A stretch of 64,000 nt of DNA, taken from Streptomyces virginiae. Its GTDB lineage: Bacteria; Actinomycetota; Actinomycetes; Streptomycetales; Streptomycetaceae. The stretch covers positions 1-64,000 of the forward strand of contig NZ_JOAK01000027.1 in the NCBI RefSeq assembly GCF_000720455.1, read 5' to 3'. The notes below the pieces were generated by a model, which did not search any database, was not told where the DNA came from, and saw only the letters and a program-made list of their open reading frames with translations. Below, one piece after another: positions 43,173 to 51,794 of this stretch (positions are counted from its first letter, which is position 1; the number at the start of each line of letters is the position of its first letter). A program made the translations under genes and the position numbers.

Positions 43173-44120
43173 CTACTGGACGGTGATCAGCTTGCCGTCG
43201 GGGGAGACGGCGTACCAGGTGCCGCCCACGCCCTGCCCGTTGATGTCACCGGGCTTCTTGTCGCCCGAGAAGGTGTAGACGGGCCAGCAGTCGATGGTCT
43301 GCTGCTTCTTGCCGTCCGGGCGGTCCAGGACGAGGTAGTTCTTCTCCGTGATGCCCTTGGCGTTGGCCTTGTCCACCGGGGGCACGACCGGCCACTTGGC
43401 CACGCAGTCGCCCACGCAGTTGGAGACCATCGGCCACGCGGAGTCCTTCTTGAAGCGGTAGACGGTCATCCCCTTGCCGTCGACGATGTGGTCGCCCAGC
43501 TTCGGGTCCTTCGCGACGGACAGGCCGTCCGCCGCCTGGGCCGGGGCGGCCCCCGCCGGGGGCGCCTCCGCCGGGGCGGCAGAAGCGGCGGGGGCGGCCT
43601 CGGCCGGGGCCCCCTTGGCCGCCTTCTTGCCGTCCGGGCCGAACGCGAACCACACCCCGCCGACGCCCTGCCCCTTCAGGTCGCCGGGCTTGGCGTCCTT
43701 GTTGAAGCGGTACGCGGGCCAGCCCGCCACCGTCAGCTGCTTCGTGCCGTCGCTGCGCACCACCTCACCGAGGAGGGAGGGGTCCATGCCCGCGGCGGCG
43801 GTGACGTCACCGGCCGCGACCACCGGCCAGGTCTTCGCGCAGTCCCCCTCGCAGTTCGACTTCGGGGGCTTCGCGGTGTCCTTGTCGAAGCGGTAGAGCG
43901 TCAGGCCCGCGCTGTCGGTGAGGACGGGGCCGAGCTGCTCGGTGGTGGACGCCGCGAGCTGTCCGCCGGGCTGGTTGCCCGGGCCGCCCGCCGCCGGGGC
44001 GGCGGCGCCGGCGGGCTGGGCCGTGTCCGAGGCGCTGTAGTCCGACGGGCCGCAGGCGCTGGCCGCCAGGACGACGGCGACGGCGGCCGCGGCGAGGGTG
44101 GTTGCGCGCTTCATGCCCAT
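43173..44120 (-). CDS. SCO0930-family lipoprotein with repeated COG4315 domains
   Basis: A 315-residue exported protein. The signal peptide ends in VLAASAC, a lipobox, giving a lipid-anchored mature protein. Two tandem copies of the COG4315 'secreted repeat' follow (~50-165 and ~195-315), each with LTLYRF or MTVYRF, a CEGDC/CVGDC pair, KxWPVV, WPAYRF or WPVYTF, GQGVGG and WFAF/WYAV. An Ala/Pro linker joins them. The conserved Cys-x3-Cys suggests a disulfide or cofactor, but the function is unknown. The ATG at 44120 has GGGAGAG before it. Confidence 0.87.
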   Translation of the reverse strand: MGMKRATTLAAAAVAVVLAASACGPSDYSASDTAQPAGAAAPAAGGPGNQPGGQLAASTTEQLGPVLTDSAGLTLYRFDKDTAKPPKSNCEGDCAKTWPVVAAGDVTAAAGMDPSLLGEVVRSDGTKQLTVAGWPAYRFNKDAKPGDLKGQGVGGVWFAFGPDGKKAAKGAPAEAAPAASAAPAEAPPAGAAPAQAADGLSVAKDPKLGDHIVDGKGMTVYRFKKDSAWPMVSNCVGDCVAKWPVVPPVDKANAKGITEKNYLVLDRPDGKKQQTIDCWPVYTFSGDKKPGDINGQGVGGTWYAVSPDGKLITVQ

Positions 44121-44236
44121 GTTGATCTCTCCCACATCGTGTCTGTCGTACCGCCGCCCCCAGCGGCGGCAACTGTGCACAGGACACGCCCCGGTGGGCG
44201 GGATCTGTTCACCGCGTCCGGTGTGGGCTGTTTCAC

Positions 44237-45334
44237 TCACCCCCCGCCGAACCCGGCGCGCCGCAGGGCCGTGGCCACAGCGAGGCCGAGCACCTGGTGT
44301 CCGGAGTCGTTGGGGTGCAGCCCGTCCGCGAGGTGCTCGGGTCCGAGCAGGTCACGGCCCGGGAGGACGGCCAGCCGGTCGTCTCCGGCGGCGATCCGGT
44401 CCCGGGTGGCGCGCTCCATGGCGTCGCGCAGGGCACCCAGGGTGGCGCCGAGCTTGTTCGGGGTGCGTTCGGCGTCGGGCCGCAGGACGGGGGAGACCAG
44501 CAGCAGGGGGGTCCGCGGGTGCCCCTGGCGGACCAGTTCGAGGAAGGCGCGCGTGGTCTCGTACAGCAGCGGTGCCGAGAAGGGAACCCGGGACCAGCAG
44601 TTGGTGCCGAAGGCGAGGGTGAGGACGTCCGCGGGCAGGCCCGCGAGCTGTTCGGCGGTGGCCAGTTCGCCGCGCGCGGCGCCCGCGTAGCCGAGGTTGA
44701 CGGCGTCCCAGCCGAGGGCCCGGCCGGCGACGGCGGGCCAGCCGTGGGCGGGGCGGGTGGACCACCAGCCCTCGGTGATGGAGTCGCCGTGCACCACCCA
44801 GCGCGGCGCGGGCGGCGCGGGGGAGAGGGCGCCGCCGATCCCGCGCAGGCCGAGTACGAGCGGGGACTGGTTCTCGGGCGGGTGGATGGTGAAGGGGCCG
44901 TGGAAGGGGCCGTCGCCGGCCCCGAGTTCGATGCGTACGACGGCCTCCGCGGCCGGTTCGGTGAACACCTCGCTGACCACCCCGTGGCGGTCCCACAGGG
45001 CGAAGCCGTGCGCGAGGTCGCGCAGGGCGTCCGTGGGGCCGGGCACGGTGGCCCGGTAGCGGATCTCGACGGCCCGCGCGGTCTCGGTGGTGAATTCCAA
45101 CCGGACCCCGATGGGCAGGGTGGCCCGCTCGCCGGTGTCCCAGGGCAGCCGCATGGTGTCCGCCGGGTCGGCGCGCACCGGCCGGCCCTTGTCCAGCCAG
45201 GCGACCCCGCGCAGGAAGGGCTGCGGATCCTGCCAGGTGTCCTGCCCCGCTCCCCGCCGGGTGCCCGGAACCCCGCCCCGGCCCACCTCCTGCCAGGGTC
45301 CGGGTCTGCCCTCGTCGTGCACCGGTGCGCTCAT
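44237..45334 (-). CDS. SGNH/GDSL-family hydrolase
   Basis: A 365-residue protein. An N-terminal beta domain (~50-165) precedes an SGNH hydrolase: block I VVHGDSITEGWW (Ser), block II LGYAGAARGE (Gly), block III LAFGTNCWS (Asn) and block V DGLHPNDSGH (Asp and His). The family cleaves acyl esters of lipids or carbohydrates. No signal peptide is visible, so it should act in the cytosol. The start is the ATG at 45334 with GGAGG at a good distance; the frame continues to 45358. Confidence 0.83.
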   Translation of the reverse strand: MSAPVHDEGRPGPWQEVGRGGVPGTRRGAGQDTWQDPQPFLRGVAWLDKGRPVRADPADTMRLPWDTGERATLPIGVRLEFTTETARAVEIRYRATVPGPTDALRDLAHGFALWDRHGVVSEVFTEPAAEAVVRIELGAGDGPFHGPFTIHPPENQSPLVLGLRGIGGALSPAPPAPRWVVHGDSITEGWWSTRPAHGWPAVAGRALGWDAVNLGYAGAARGELATAEQLAGLPADVLTLAFGTNCWSRVPFSAPLLYETTRAFLELVRQGHPRTPLLLVSPVLRPDAERTPNKLGATLGALRDAMERATRDRIAAGDDRLAVLPGRDLLGPEHLADGLHPNDSGHQVLGLAVATALRRAGFGGG

Positions 45335-45823
45335 CCTTCGCCTCCGATCGTCGGACACGGGAACTCCACGCCGACCCCGCCGTCCACCCGGGCGCCTGCC
45401 CCGTCACCCCGATGCCACCGCGTTCACCCGTACCCCGCGCGGACCCGGTTTCCACCGCCGGGGGCGCACCGCTCCGGTGGCGCGCCCCCGGAGCCAGGGC
45501 GGCACACTGCGGCAGATCTGACGAGGTGTCAAGGAAGGGGGTCTCCGGCGGCCTGCGCAGCGATCGATCATCCACACGCAACAAACGACTGTCAGTGACC
45601 GATCCGCGCAACGATCGTGCGCCAATGTGCAAGGATGGTCCATTACGGGCGGTATCACTCAGCTCGTAGGCTCACTCGCTGTACGTGGAGTGGCGCGGAT
45701 CGCCTGCTCGGCGGTCCCCCATGCCAGGCCCTTCCCCCCGTGGGGCCCTGTCCTGCTCCGGACCGTCGCGGTCGACGCCTCATCCCCGACCTCTGTCGAT
45801 CCGCAGTGACAAGGAGTCCCCTC
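45335..45823. other. Intergenic region before the permease
   Basis: No convincing gene is present in these 489 bases. The first half is GC-rich without visible structure. The second half has the CGCAAC motifs at 45577-45622 and an AT-richer stretch (to ~45670), where the permease promoter probably lies, leaving a long leader of more than 100 bases before the GTG. Confidence 0.5.
45577..45622. promoter_or_regulatory. Candidate Lrp-type operator sites upstream of the permease
   Basis: CGCAAC occurs at 45577 and at 45607, exactly 30 bases (about three helical turns) apart. The second is part of the near-palindrome GCGCAACGATCGTGCGC (45606-45622). The same CGCGCAACGA pattern recurs before the DavA-like gene. 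An Lrp regulator lies between the two genes. Confidence 0.5.
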
Positions 45824-47314
45824 GTGCTCGACCACGGCCAGGCGCCACCGCTCGCTTCCGAGCCCCGCAGGCCCGCCAACCCGCTGCTCCGCCGCAAGCC
45901 GGTCGAGCAGCTGGTCGCCGAAGGCGGCCAGGGTGAGGGCGGCGCGCTCAAGCGTTCGCTCACCATGTGGCAGCTGACCATGATCAGCATCGGTGCGACC
46001 CTGGGCACCGGCATCTTCGTCGTCCTCGGCGAAGCCACCCCGGTCGCCGGCCCGGCCGTCTTCATCGCCTTCATCGTCGCGGGCCTGACCGCGCTGTTCT
46101 CGGCGCTCTCCTACGCCGAGCTGGCGGGCTCCATCCCGGTCTCGGGCTCCTCGTACTCCTACGCCTACGCCACCATGGGCGAGCTCATAGCCTGGGTCTG
46201 CGGCTGGTGCCTGGTCCTGGAGTACGGCGTCTCGGTCGCGGCCGTCGCCGTCGGCTGGGGCCAGTACCTCAACGAGCTGCTCGACGGCACGCTCGGCTTC
46301 ACCATCCCCGAGGGCTTCTCCGCCCCGCTGGGCGAGGGCGGCTACATCAACCTCCCCGCCCTCGTCGTGGTGCTCCTGTGCATGGTCTTCCTGCTCCGCG
46401 GGGCCCGCGAGAGCGCCCGGATCAACACGATCATGGTCGCCGTCAAGATGGTCACGCTGGCGCTCTTCATCGTCATCGGCTTCATGGGCATCAAGGCCGG
46501 CAACTACACCCCGCTGGCCCCGCTCGGCATCACCGCCATCAGCACCGCCGCCTCCATGCTCTTCTTCTCGTACATCGGCTTCGACGCGGCCTCCACCGCC
46601 GGTGAGGAAGCCAAGAACCCGAAGAAGGACCTGCCCCGCGCGATCATGCTCTCGCTGGTGATCGTCACCGCGATCTACTGCCTCGTCGCCCTGGTCGCCG
46701 TCGGCGCCATGCCGTGGCAGGAGTTCGAGGGCAGCGAGGCCGCCCTGGCCCAGATCATGGAGAACGTCACCGGCCACTCCTTCTGGAGCGTCATCCTGGC
46801 CGCCGGCGCGGTCGTCGCCATCGCCAGCGTCGTCTTCGCCGTGCTCTACGGCCAGACCCGCATCCTCTTCGCCATGTCCCGCGACGGCCTGATGCCCAAG
46901 GCCTTCGCCAAGGTCGACGAGAAGACCGGCACCCCGAAGATCAACACGATCATCGTCTGCCTCTTCTGCGGACTGCTCGCCGCGTTCATCCCGCTGGGTG
47001 AGCTGGCCAACGCCACCAGCATCGGCACGCTCTTCGCCTTCGGCCTGGTCAACGTGGCCGTCGTCATCCTGCGCTACACCCGCCCCGAGATGAACCGCAC
47101 CTTCAGGGTCGCCCTCTTCCCGGTCACCCCGATCCTGGGCTTCCTCTTCTGCGCGTACCTCATGATCGAGCTGCCGATGGCCACGTGGCTGTGCTTCGGT
47201 GGCTGGATGGCGGTCGGGCTCGTGATCTACTTCTTCTACGGCATGCGCCGCTCCAGCCTGGCCACTGTGGCCGACGTGGCCGCTCCGGCCGCGGAGGTCG
47301 CTGAACAGAAGTGA
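45824..47314 (+). CDS. APC-family cationic amino-acid permease
   Basis: A 496-residue membrane transporter of the amino acid-polyamine-organocation superfamily, CAT subgroup (about 12-14 helices): MISIGATLGTGIFVVLGEAT in helix 1, AELAGSIPVSGSSYSYAYAT in helix 3, SYIGFDAASTAGEEAKNPKK in helix 6. CAT members carry lysine, arginine or ornithine. The GTG at 45824 follows AAGGAG. Ten bases after its stop comes an Lrp regulator, and the lysine-oxidising enzymes are 1.1 kb away, so lysine is the likely substrate (inference). Confidence 0.88.
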   Translation: MLDHGQAPPLASEPRRPANPLLRRKPVEQLVAEGGQGEGGALKRSLTMWQLTMISIGATLGTGIFVVLGEATPVAGPAVFIAFIVAGLTALFSALSYAELAGSIPVSGSSYSYAYATMGELIAWVCGWCLVLEYGVSVAAVAVGWGQYLNELLDGTLGFTIPEGFSAPLGEGGYINLPALVVVLLCMVFLLRGARESARINTIMVAVKMVTLALFIVIGFMGIKAGNYTPLAPLGITAISTAASMLFFSYIGFDAASTAGEEAKNPKKDLPRAIMLSLVIVTAIYCLVALVAVGAMPWQEFEGSEAALAQIMENVTGHSFWSVILAAGAVVAIASVVFAVLYGQTRILFAMSRDGLMPKAFAKVDEKTGTPKINTIIVCLFCGLLAAFIPLGELANATSIGTLFAFGLVNVAVVILRYTRPEMNRTFRVALFPVTPILGFLFCAYLMIELPMATWLCFGGWMAVGLVIYFFYGMRRSSLATVADVAAPAAEVAEQK

Positions 47315-47324
47315 TTCACCCCCC

Positions 47325-47780
47325 GTGCGACTGAACGATCTCGACGAACGCATCGTGCACGCCCTCGCCGAGGACGCCCGCCGCTCCTACGCGGACATCG
47401 GCTCCGAGGTCGGGCTCTCCGCGCCCGCCGTCAAGCGGCGCGTGGACCGGCTGCGCGCCGAAGGCGCCATCACCGGCTTCACCGTCCGCGTCGACCCCGC
47501 CGCCATGGGCTGGGAGACCGAGGGCTTCATCGAGATCTACTGTCGCCACAACACCTCGCCGGACGACATCCGGCGAGGACTGGAGCGATACCCCGAGGTG
47601 GTGTCCGCGTCGACCGTCACCGGCGACGCGGACGCCCTCGTCCAGATCTTCGCCTCCGACATGCGCCACTTCGAGCGGGTCCTGGAGCGCATCGCGGGCG
47701 AGCCCTTCGTCGAACGCACGAAGTCCGTCCTCGTCCTGTCCCCGCTCCTGCGCCGCTTCACCTCGGGCGCCCCGGCGTAA
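47325..47780 (+). CDS. Lrp/AsnC-family transcriptional regulator
   Basis: A 151-residue regulator: winged helix (LNDLDERIVHALAEDARRSY, IGSEVGLSAPAVKRRVDRLR) followed by the amino-acid-binding RAM domain (ITGFTVRVDPAAMGWE ... VVSASTVTGDADALVQIFAS). Members form octamers that wrap DNA and sense amino acids. It starts with GTG ten bases after the permease stop, so the two are an operon. It may bind the CGCAAC motifs before the permease and before the amidase gene. Confidence 0.9.
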   Translation: MRLNDLDERIVHALAEDARRSYADIGSEVGLSAPAVKRRVDRLRAEGAITGFTVRVDPAAMGWETEGFIEIYCRHNTSPDDIRRGLERYPEVVSASTVTGDADALVQIFASDMRHFERVLERIAGEPFVERTKSVLVLSPLLRRFTSGAPA

Positions 47781-47849
47781 GGCCGCGCCCGCCCCGCACC
47801 CGGGCGCACTGCCGGCCCCGCACCCCGGTGAGCCCGCGCCACGACGGCT

Positions 47850-48041
47850 TCAGGCGTGCTGCGGCGCCTCGTCCTTCAGCAGGCCGCGCAGGGACGTCCG
47901 GAACTCCGGAGTGTCCTCGTGGCCGTGCACGGCCACGGCGTGCTGGGCGGCCGCAGCAATGACCTCTTCCTCCTCGCCCGAGATCGCGAGCGTGCAGTTC
48001 ATCTCGCTCGGGTAGTCCCTGCAGTCCATGACCTTGCGCAT
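47850..48041 (-). CDS. DUF1059-family small protein
   Basis: A 63-residue protein: MRKVMDCRDYPSEMNCTLAI, then a helix EEEEVIAAAAQHAVAVHGH and a charged tail. This is the DUF1059 layout (MKxxxCRDxG...C...SGxxEEEVLxxAxxHAxxxHG). Two cysteines are conserved. Function unknown. GGAGG lies before the ATG at 48041. It is divergent from the amidase gene across 402 bases. Confidence 0.82.
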   Translation of the reverse strand: MRKVMDCRDYPSEMNCTLAISGEEEEVIAAAAQHAVAVHGHEDTPEFRTSLRGLLKDEAPQHA

Positions 48042-48443
48042 GACGAACCTCCCGGAACGGTGTCCGCCGGTGCTGACGCCGGACGGTGCACCCTCCACGA
48101 TCCTCTTCCCGGGGTCGCGGCGAAACCCGGGCCGGACCCCGGTGTACGGTCACCTGGGACCCCGGCCGCCGGCACCGCGCCGAAACCCTCCGCGCAGCAT
48201 TCGGCCACCGGGCCCGACGGCCCCGCCGACACCGCCCCACCTGCGGCTTCGCCGCCCCCCGGCCGCGCCGGACCGCCGACGGACCGCCCTCCCCGGCGCG
48301 TCGCGCAACGAATCGCCGCCAGAGCCCCGTAACGCGCAACGAATCGCACACCAGCGCGCAACATCGGCGCCTTGTTGCGCCGGGAGGGCGAAACGTACCG
48401 TCTATAGGACCGCACCCACCCCTCCTGCCACAGAGGTACGCCC
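48042..48443. other. Divergent intergenic region before the amidase gene
   Basis: These 402 bases hold no gene I can support. Features are the repeated CGCGCAACGAATCGC motifs (48302-48380) and, downstream of them, TCTATAGG near 48401-48408, a likely -10 region for the amidase transcript. Confidence 0.5.
48302..48380. promoter_or_regulatory. Repeated CGCGCAACGAATCGC operators upstream of the amidase gene
   Basis: Two identical 15-base copies start at 48302 and 48333 (31 bases apart). A third, partial copy GCGCAAC near 48357 is followed by its inverted form GTTGCGC at 48374-48380. The three-turn spacing fits a multimeric wrapping regulator such as the Lrp protein at 47325. The motif resembles that at 45577-45622. 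Confidence 0.55.
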
Positions 48444-49244
48444 ATGCCCCCGCTGCGCACCGCCCTCCTCCAGAGCTCCGGAGTCCTCGGCGACGTCGCC
48501 GAGAACCTCAAGGCTCTCGACGAGGCCGCCGAGCGCGCCGCACGGGCGGGGGCCGGGCTGCTGGTCACCTCCGAGATGTTCCTGACCGGCTACGCGCTCG
48601 ACCTCGACGCCGTCCCCGGACTCGCCGAGACCCACGACGGCGACTCCGCCCGGGCCATCGGCGAGATCGCCCGGCGCCACGGACTCGCGGTCCTCTACGG
48701 CTACCCCGAGCGCGACGGCGAGACGGTCTACAACTCCGCCCAGCTCATCGGCCCCGACGGCGCCCGTCTCGCGAACTACCGCAAGACCCACCTCTTCGGC
48801 TGCTTCGAGCAGGACGCCTTCACCCCCGGCGACACCCCCGTCGTCCAGGCCGAACTCGGCGGCCTCCGCATCGGCATCATGATCTGCTACGACGTGGAGT
48901 TCCCCGAGAACGTCCGCGCCCACGCGCTCGCCGGCACCGACCTCCTCCTGGTGCCGACCGCCCAGATGCACCCCTTCCAGTTCGTCGCCGAGCACCTCGT
49001 CCCCGTCCGGGCCTTCGAGAACCAGATGTACGTCGCGTACGTCAACCGCACCGGACCCGAGGGCGAGTTCGATTTCGTCGGCCTCAGCTGCCTGGCGAGC
49101 CCCGACGGCACCACCCGCACCCGCGCCGGCCGCGGCGAGGAAATGGTGCTCGGCGAGGTCGACCCCGAGCTGCTCAGCGCCTCGCGCGAGAACAACCCCT
49201 ACCTGCGCGACCGCCGGCCCGGGCTCTACGCCTCGCTCGTCTGA
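48444..49244 (+). CDS. davA: Carbon-nitrogen hydrolase, DavA-like 5-aminovaleramide amidase
   Basis: A 266-residue nitrilase-superfamily amidase. The Glu-Lys-Cys triad is visible: SEMFLTGY, YRKTHLFG, and MICYDVEFPENVR. The local motifs and length match Pseudomonas DavA, which hydrolyses 5-aminovaleramide to 5-aminovalerate, as far as I recall that sequence. It is followed after 65 bases by the DavB-like oxygenase, the enzyme producing that amide from lysine. A broader omega-amide or agmatine-type substrate is not excluded. Confidence 0.8.
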   Translation: MPPLRTALLQSSGVLGDVAENLKALDEAAERAARAGAGLLVTSEMFLTGYALDLDAVPGLAETHDGDSARAIGEIARRHGLAVLYGYPERDGETVYNSAQLIGPDGARLANYRKTHLFGCFEQDAFTPGDTPVVQAELGGLRIGIMICYDVEFPENVRAHALAGTDLLLVPTAQMHPFQFVAEHLVPVRAFENQMYVAYVNRTGPEGEFDFVGLSCLASPDGTTRTRAGRGEEMVLGEVDPELLSASRENNPYLRDRRPGLYASLV

Positions 49245-49309
49245 CCCGCACCAGCCCCCCGCCCCCACCGCTCCACCCCCCGAGCCCTGCCCGCAAGGAG
49301 TCGTACCCC

Positions 49310-51007
49310 ATGACGTCCACGGTGCCCACCACCGCCGTCCCGCACAGCGACGGACAGCCGCCGATCACCATGTTCGGTCCGGACTTCCCGTACGCCTACG
49401 ACGACTTCCTCGCCCACCCGGCGGGCCTCGGCCAGATACCCGCGACCGAGCTCGGCACCGAGGTCGCCGTCATCGGCGGCGGACTCTCCGGCATCATCTC
49501 GGCCTACGAGCTCATGAAGATGGGCCTCAAGCCCGTCGTCTACGAGGCCGACCAGATCGGCGGCCGCCTGCGCACCGTCGGCTTCGAGGGCGCCGAGACC
49601 GAGGGCCTCACCGCCGAGATGGGCGCCATGCGCTTCCCGCCCTCCTCCACGGCCCTGCAGCACTACATCGACCTCGTCGGCCTGGTCACCGAGCCCTTCC
49701 CGAACCCGCTCGCCGAGTCCACCCCCTCCACGGTCGTCGACCTCAAGGGCGAGACGCACTACGCCGAGACGATCGCCGACCTCCCGCAGATCTACCGCGA
49801 CGTCGCCGAGGCCTGGAACGCCTGCCTCGACGAGGGCGCCGACTTCTCCGACATGAACACCGCGATGCGCGAGCGGGACGTCCCGCGCATCCGGGAGATC
49901 TGGGCCAAGCTCGTCGAGAAGCTCGACGACGAGACCTTCTACGGCTTCCTCTGCAAGTCGGAGGCCTTCAAGTCCTTCCGCAAGCGCGAGATCTTCGGCC
50001 AGGTCGGCTTCGGCACCGGCGGCTGGGACACCGACTTCCCGAACTCCATCCTGGAGATCCTGCGCGTCGTCTACACCGAGGCCGACGACCACCACCGCGG
50101 CATCGTCGGCGGCTCCCAGCAGCTGCCGCTGCGCCTGTGGGAGCGCGAGCCCGAGAAGATCGTCCACTGGGCCCAGGGCACCTCCCTGTCCTCCCTCCAC
50201 GACGGCGCCCCGCGCCCCGCCGTGACCCGCCTGCACCGCACCGCCGGCAACCGCATCACCGTCACCGACTCCTCCGGCGACATCCGCACGTACCGCGCCG
50301 CGATCTTCACGGCGCAGTCCTGGATGCTCCTGTCGAAGATCGAGTGCGACGACACGCTGTTCCCGATCGACCACTGGACGGCGATCGAGCGCACCCACTA
50401 CATGGAGTCGTCCAAGCTTTTCGTCCCCGTCGACCGGCCGTTCTGGCTGGACAAGGACGAGGAGACCGGCCGCGACGTCATGTCGATGACGCTGACCGAC
50501 CGCATGACCCGCGGCACCTACCTGCTGGACAACGGCCCGGACAAGCCCGCCGTCATCTGCCTCTCGTACACCTGGTGCGACGACAGCCTCAAGTGGCTGC
50601 CGCTGTCCGCGAACGAGCGGATGGAGGTCATGCTGAAGTCCCTCGGCGAGATCTACCCCAAGGTCGACATCCGCCGCCACATCATCGGCAACCCGGTCAC
50701 CGTCTCCTGGGAGGACGAGCCCTACTTCATGGGCGCGTTCAAGGCCAACCTCCCCGGCCACTACCGCTACCAGCGCCGCCTGTTCACCCACTTCATGCAG
50801 GACCGCCTCCCCGAGGACAAGCGCGGCATCTTCCTCGCGGGCGACGACATCTCCTGGACGGCCGGCTGGGCCGAGGGCGCGGTCCAGACCGCCCTCAACG
50901 CCGTCTGGGGCGTCATGCACCACCTCGGTGGCTCCACCGACTCCACCAACCCCGGCCCGGGCGACGTCTACGACGAGATCGCCCCGGTCGAACTCCCGGA
51001 GGACTGA
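49310..51007 (+). CDS. davB: Flavin amine oxidase, L-lysine 2-monooxygenase-like (DavB)
   Basis: A 565-residue FAD enzyme. The N-terminal segment ITMFGPDFPYAYDDFLAHPA precedes the dinucleotide site VAVIGGGLSGIISAYELMKM; later come VGFGTGGWDTDFPNSILEI and the C-terminal FAD motif GIFLAGDDISWTAGWAEGAV. Motif for motif this follows Pseudomonas L-lysine 2-monooxygenase DavB (oxidative decarboxylation of lysine to 5-aminovaleramide), rather than tryptophan monooxygenase IaaM or L-amino-acid oxidases. Next to a DavA-like amidase, a cationic permease and an Lrp gene, it suggests lysine catabolism. AAGGAG precedes the ATG. Confidence 0.85.
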   Translation: MTSTVPTTAVPHSDGQPPITMFGPDFPYAYDDFLAHPAGLGQIPATELGTEVAVIGGGLSGIISAYELMKMGLKPVVYEADQIGGRLRTVGFEGAETEGLTAEMGAMRFPPSSTALQHYIDLVGLVTEPFPNPLAESTPSTVVDLKGETHYAETIADLPQIYRDVAEAWNACLDEGADFSDMNTAMRERDVPRIREIWAKLVEKLDDETFYGFLCKSEAFKSFRKREIFGQVGFGTGGWDTDFPNSILEILRVVYTEADDHHRGIVGGSQQLPLRLWEREPEKIVHWAQGTSLSSLHDGAPRPAVTRLHRTAGNRITVTDSSGDIRTYRAAIFTAQSWMLLSKIECDDTLFPIDHWTAIERTHYMESSKLFVPVDRPFWLDKDEETGRDVMSMTLTDRMTRGTYLLDNGPDKPAVICLSYTWCDDSLKWLPLSANERMEVMLKSLGEIYPKVDIRRHIIGNPVTVSWEDEPYFMGAFKANLPGHYRYQRRLFTHFMQDRLPEDKRGIFLAGDDISWTAGWAEGAVQTALNAVWGVMHHLGGSTDSTNPGPGDVYDEIAPVELPED

Positions 51008-51039
51008 CCCTCCCGGCCCTCCGACAGGGCCCCATGATC

Positions 51040-51084
51040 ACGGGCCGCCGCCCCGCGCCGTCAGCACGCGGGCCGGCGGCCCGT
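51040..51084. terminator. Hairpin between convergent genes
   Basis: ACGGGCCGCCG pairs with CGGCGGCCCGT (11 base pairs), followed inward by one mismatch and six more pairs around a nine-base loop. It lies between davB (plus) and the unknown gene at 51125 (minus) and can serve both. Confidence 0.65.
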
Positions 51085-51124
51085 TCTCATGCCCGCATCC
51101 GCGAACCGCGGGCGGCCGGCCCGC

Positions 51125-51703
51125 TCAGCACTGCCACAGCAGCGTCGCCGCCCCGCACCCGCCGCACACGTGGGCGTACGCCCGCCCCGAGCCGAAGTTC
51201 ATGGCCGTGACCGGGTCCGGCCCTTCCCGCAGGCCCACCGCGAACCCCATCGGCCGGGCGCAGGCAGGGCAGTCGGGGGTCTCGTCGTACTGCAGCCAGT
51301 CGGGCTCGCCGCCGAGCGAGCCCAGCACCGCCCGCCCCTCGGGCGCGGCCGCCGAGGACACGTCCGCCGCGGACACGGCCGCCCGTACGGCGCCCAGCCC
51401 CAGCACCTGCGGATCCGCACCGCGCGGCACCGGTACGGGCACCAGGCCCCCGGCGGGCAGCAGCAGGGCCAGGTTCCCGCCCGCGGAGGGGCTCCACTGC
51501 TCGCACCGTCCCGGCCGGTGCGCACACATGAACAGGGCCAGCACACCAGCGTCGAGCACGATCTGGGCGAGGAACTGCAGCGGGCCCGCGCACGCGCGGC
51601 AGACGGGCCAGAGCGTTCCGGCGGGGCCCAGCGGCACGCCACCGGTCCGGCTGACCGGGGCGTCCGGGGCCACCGGTCCGCCGTCGAGGAGAAGTGTCGT
51701 CAT
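51125..51703 (-). CDS. Cysteine-rich protein of unknown function
   Basis: A 192-residue soluble protein with several Cys pairs: CRACAGPLQFLAQIVLDAG, then MCAHRPGRCEQW, PDCPACARPM and HVCGGCGAATLLWQC at the end. The spacing suggests one or two zinc ribbons. It recalls DUF1963/YwqG-type proteins only weakly. No operon partner is evident. No function is proposed. Confidence 0.6.
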   Translation of the reverse strand: MTTLLLDGGPVAPDAPVSRTGGVPLGPAGTLWPVCRACAGPLQFLAQIVLDAGVLALFMCAHRPGRCEQWSPSAGGNLALLLPAGGLVPVPVPRGADPQVLGLGAVRAAVSAADVSSAAAPEGRAVLGSLGGEPDWLQYDETPDCPACARPMGFAVGLREGPDPVTAMNFGSGRAYAHVCGGCGAATLLWQC

Positions 51704-51794
51704 GGCCGGAACCTATCCGCCGGCCCTGACAGCGGCCCCGGCAGCGGCCCGGGCAGCCGCCCCGGCAGCGGTCCCGGCCGGCCCGTACGGCGCC

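Noticed and set aside
49310..51007. Tryptophan 2-monooxygenase (auxin synthesis)
   Set aside because: The motif order and N-terminal FGPDFPYAYDDFLAHPAG segment fit lysine 2-monooxygenase better, and the neighbours are a cationic permease and DavA-like amidase. Only biochemical tests would exclude it fully.
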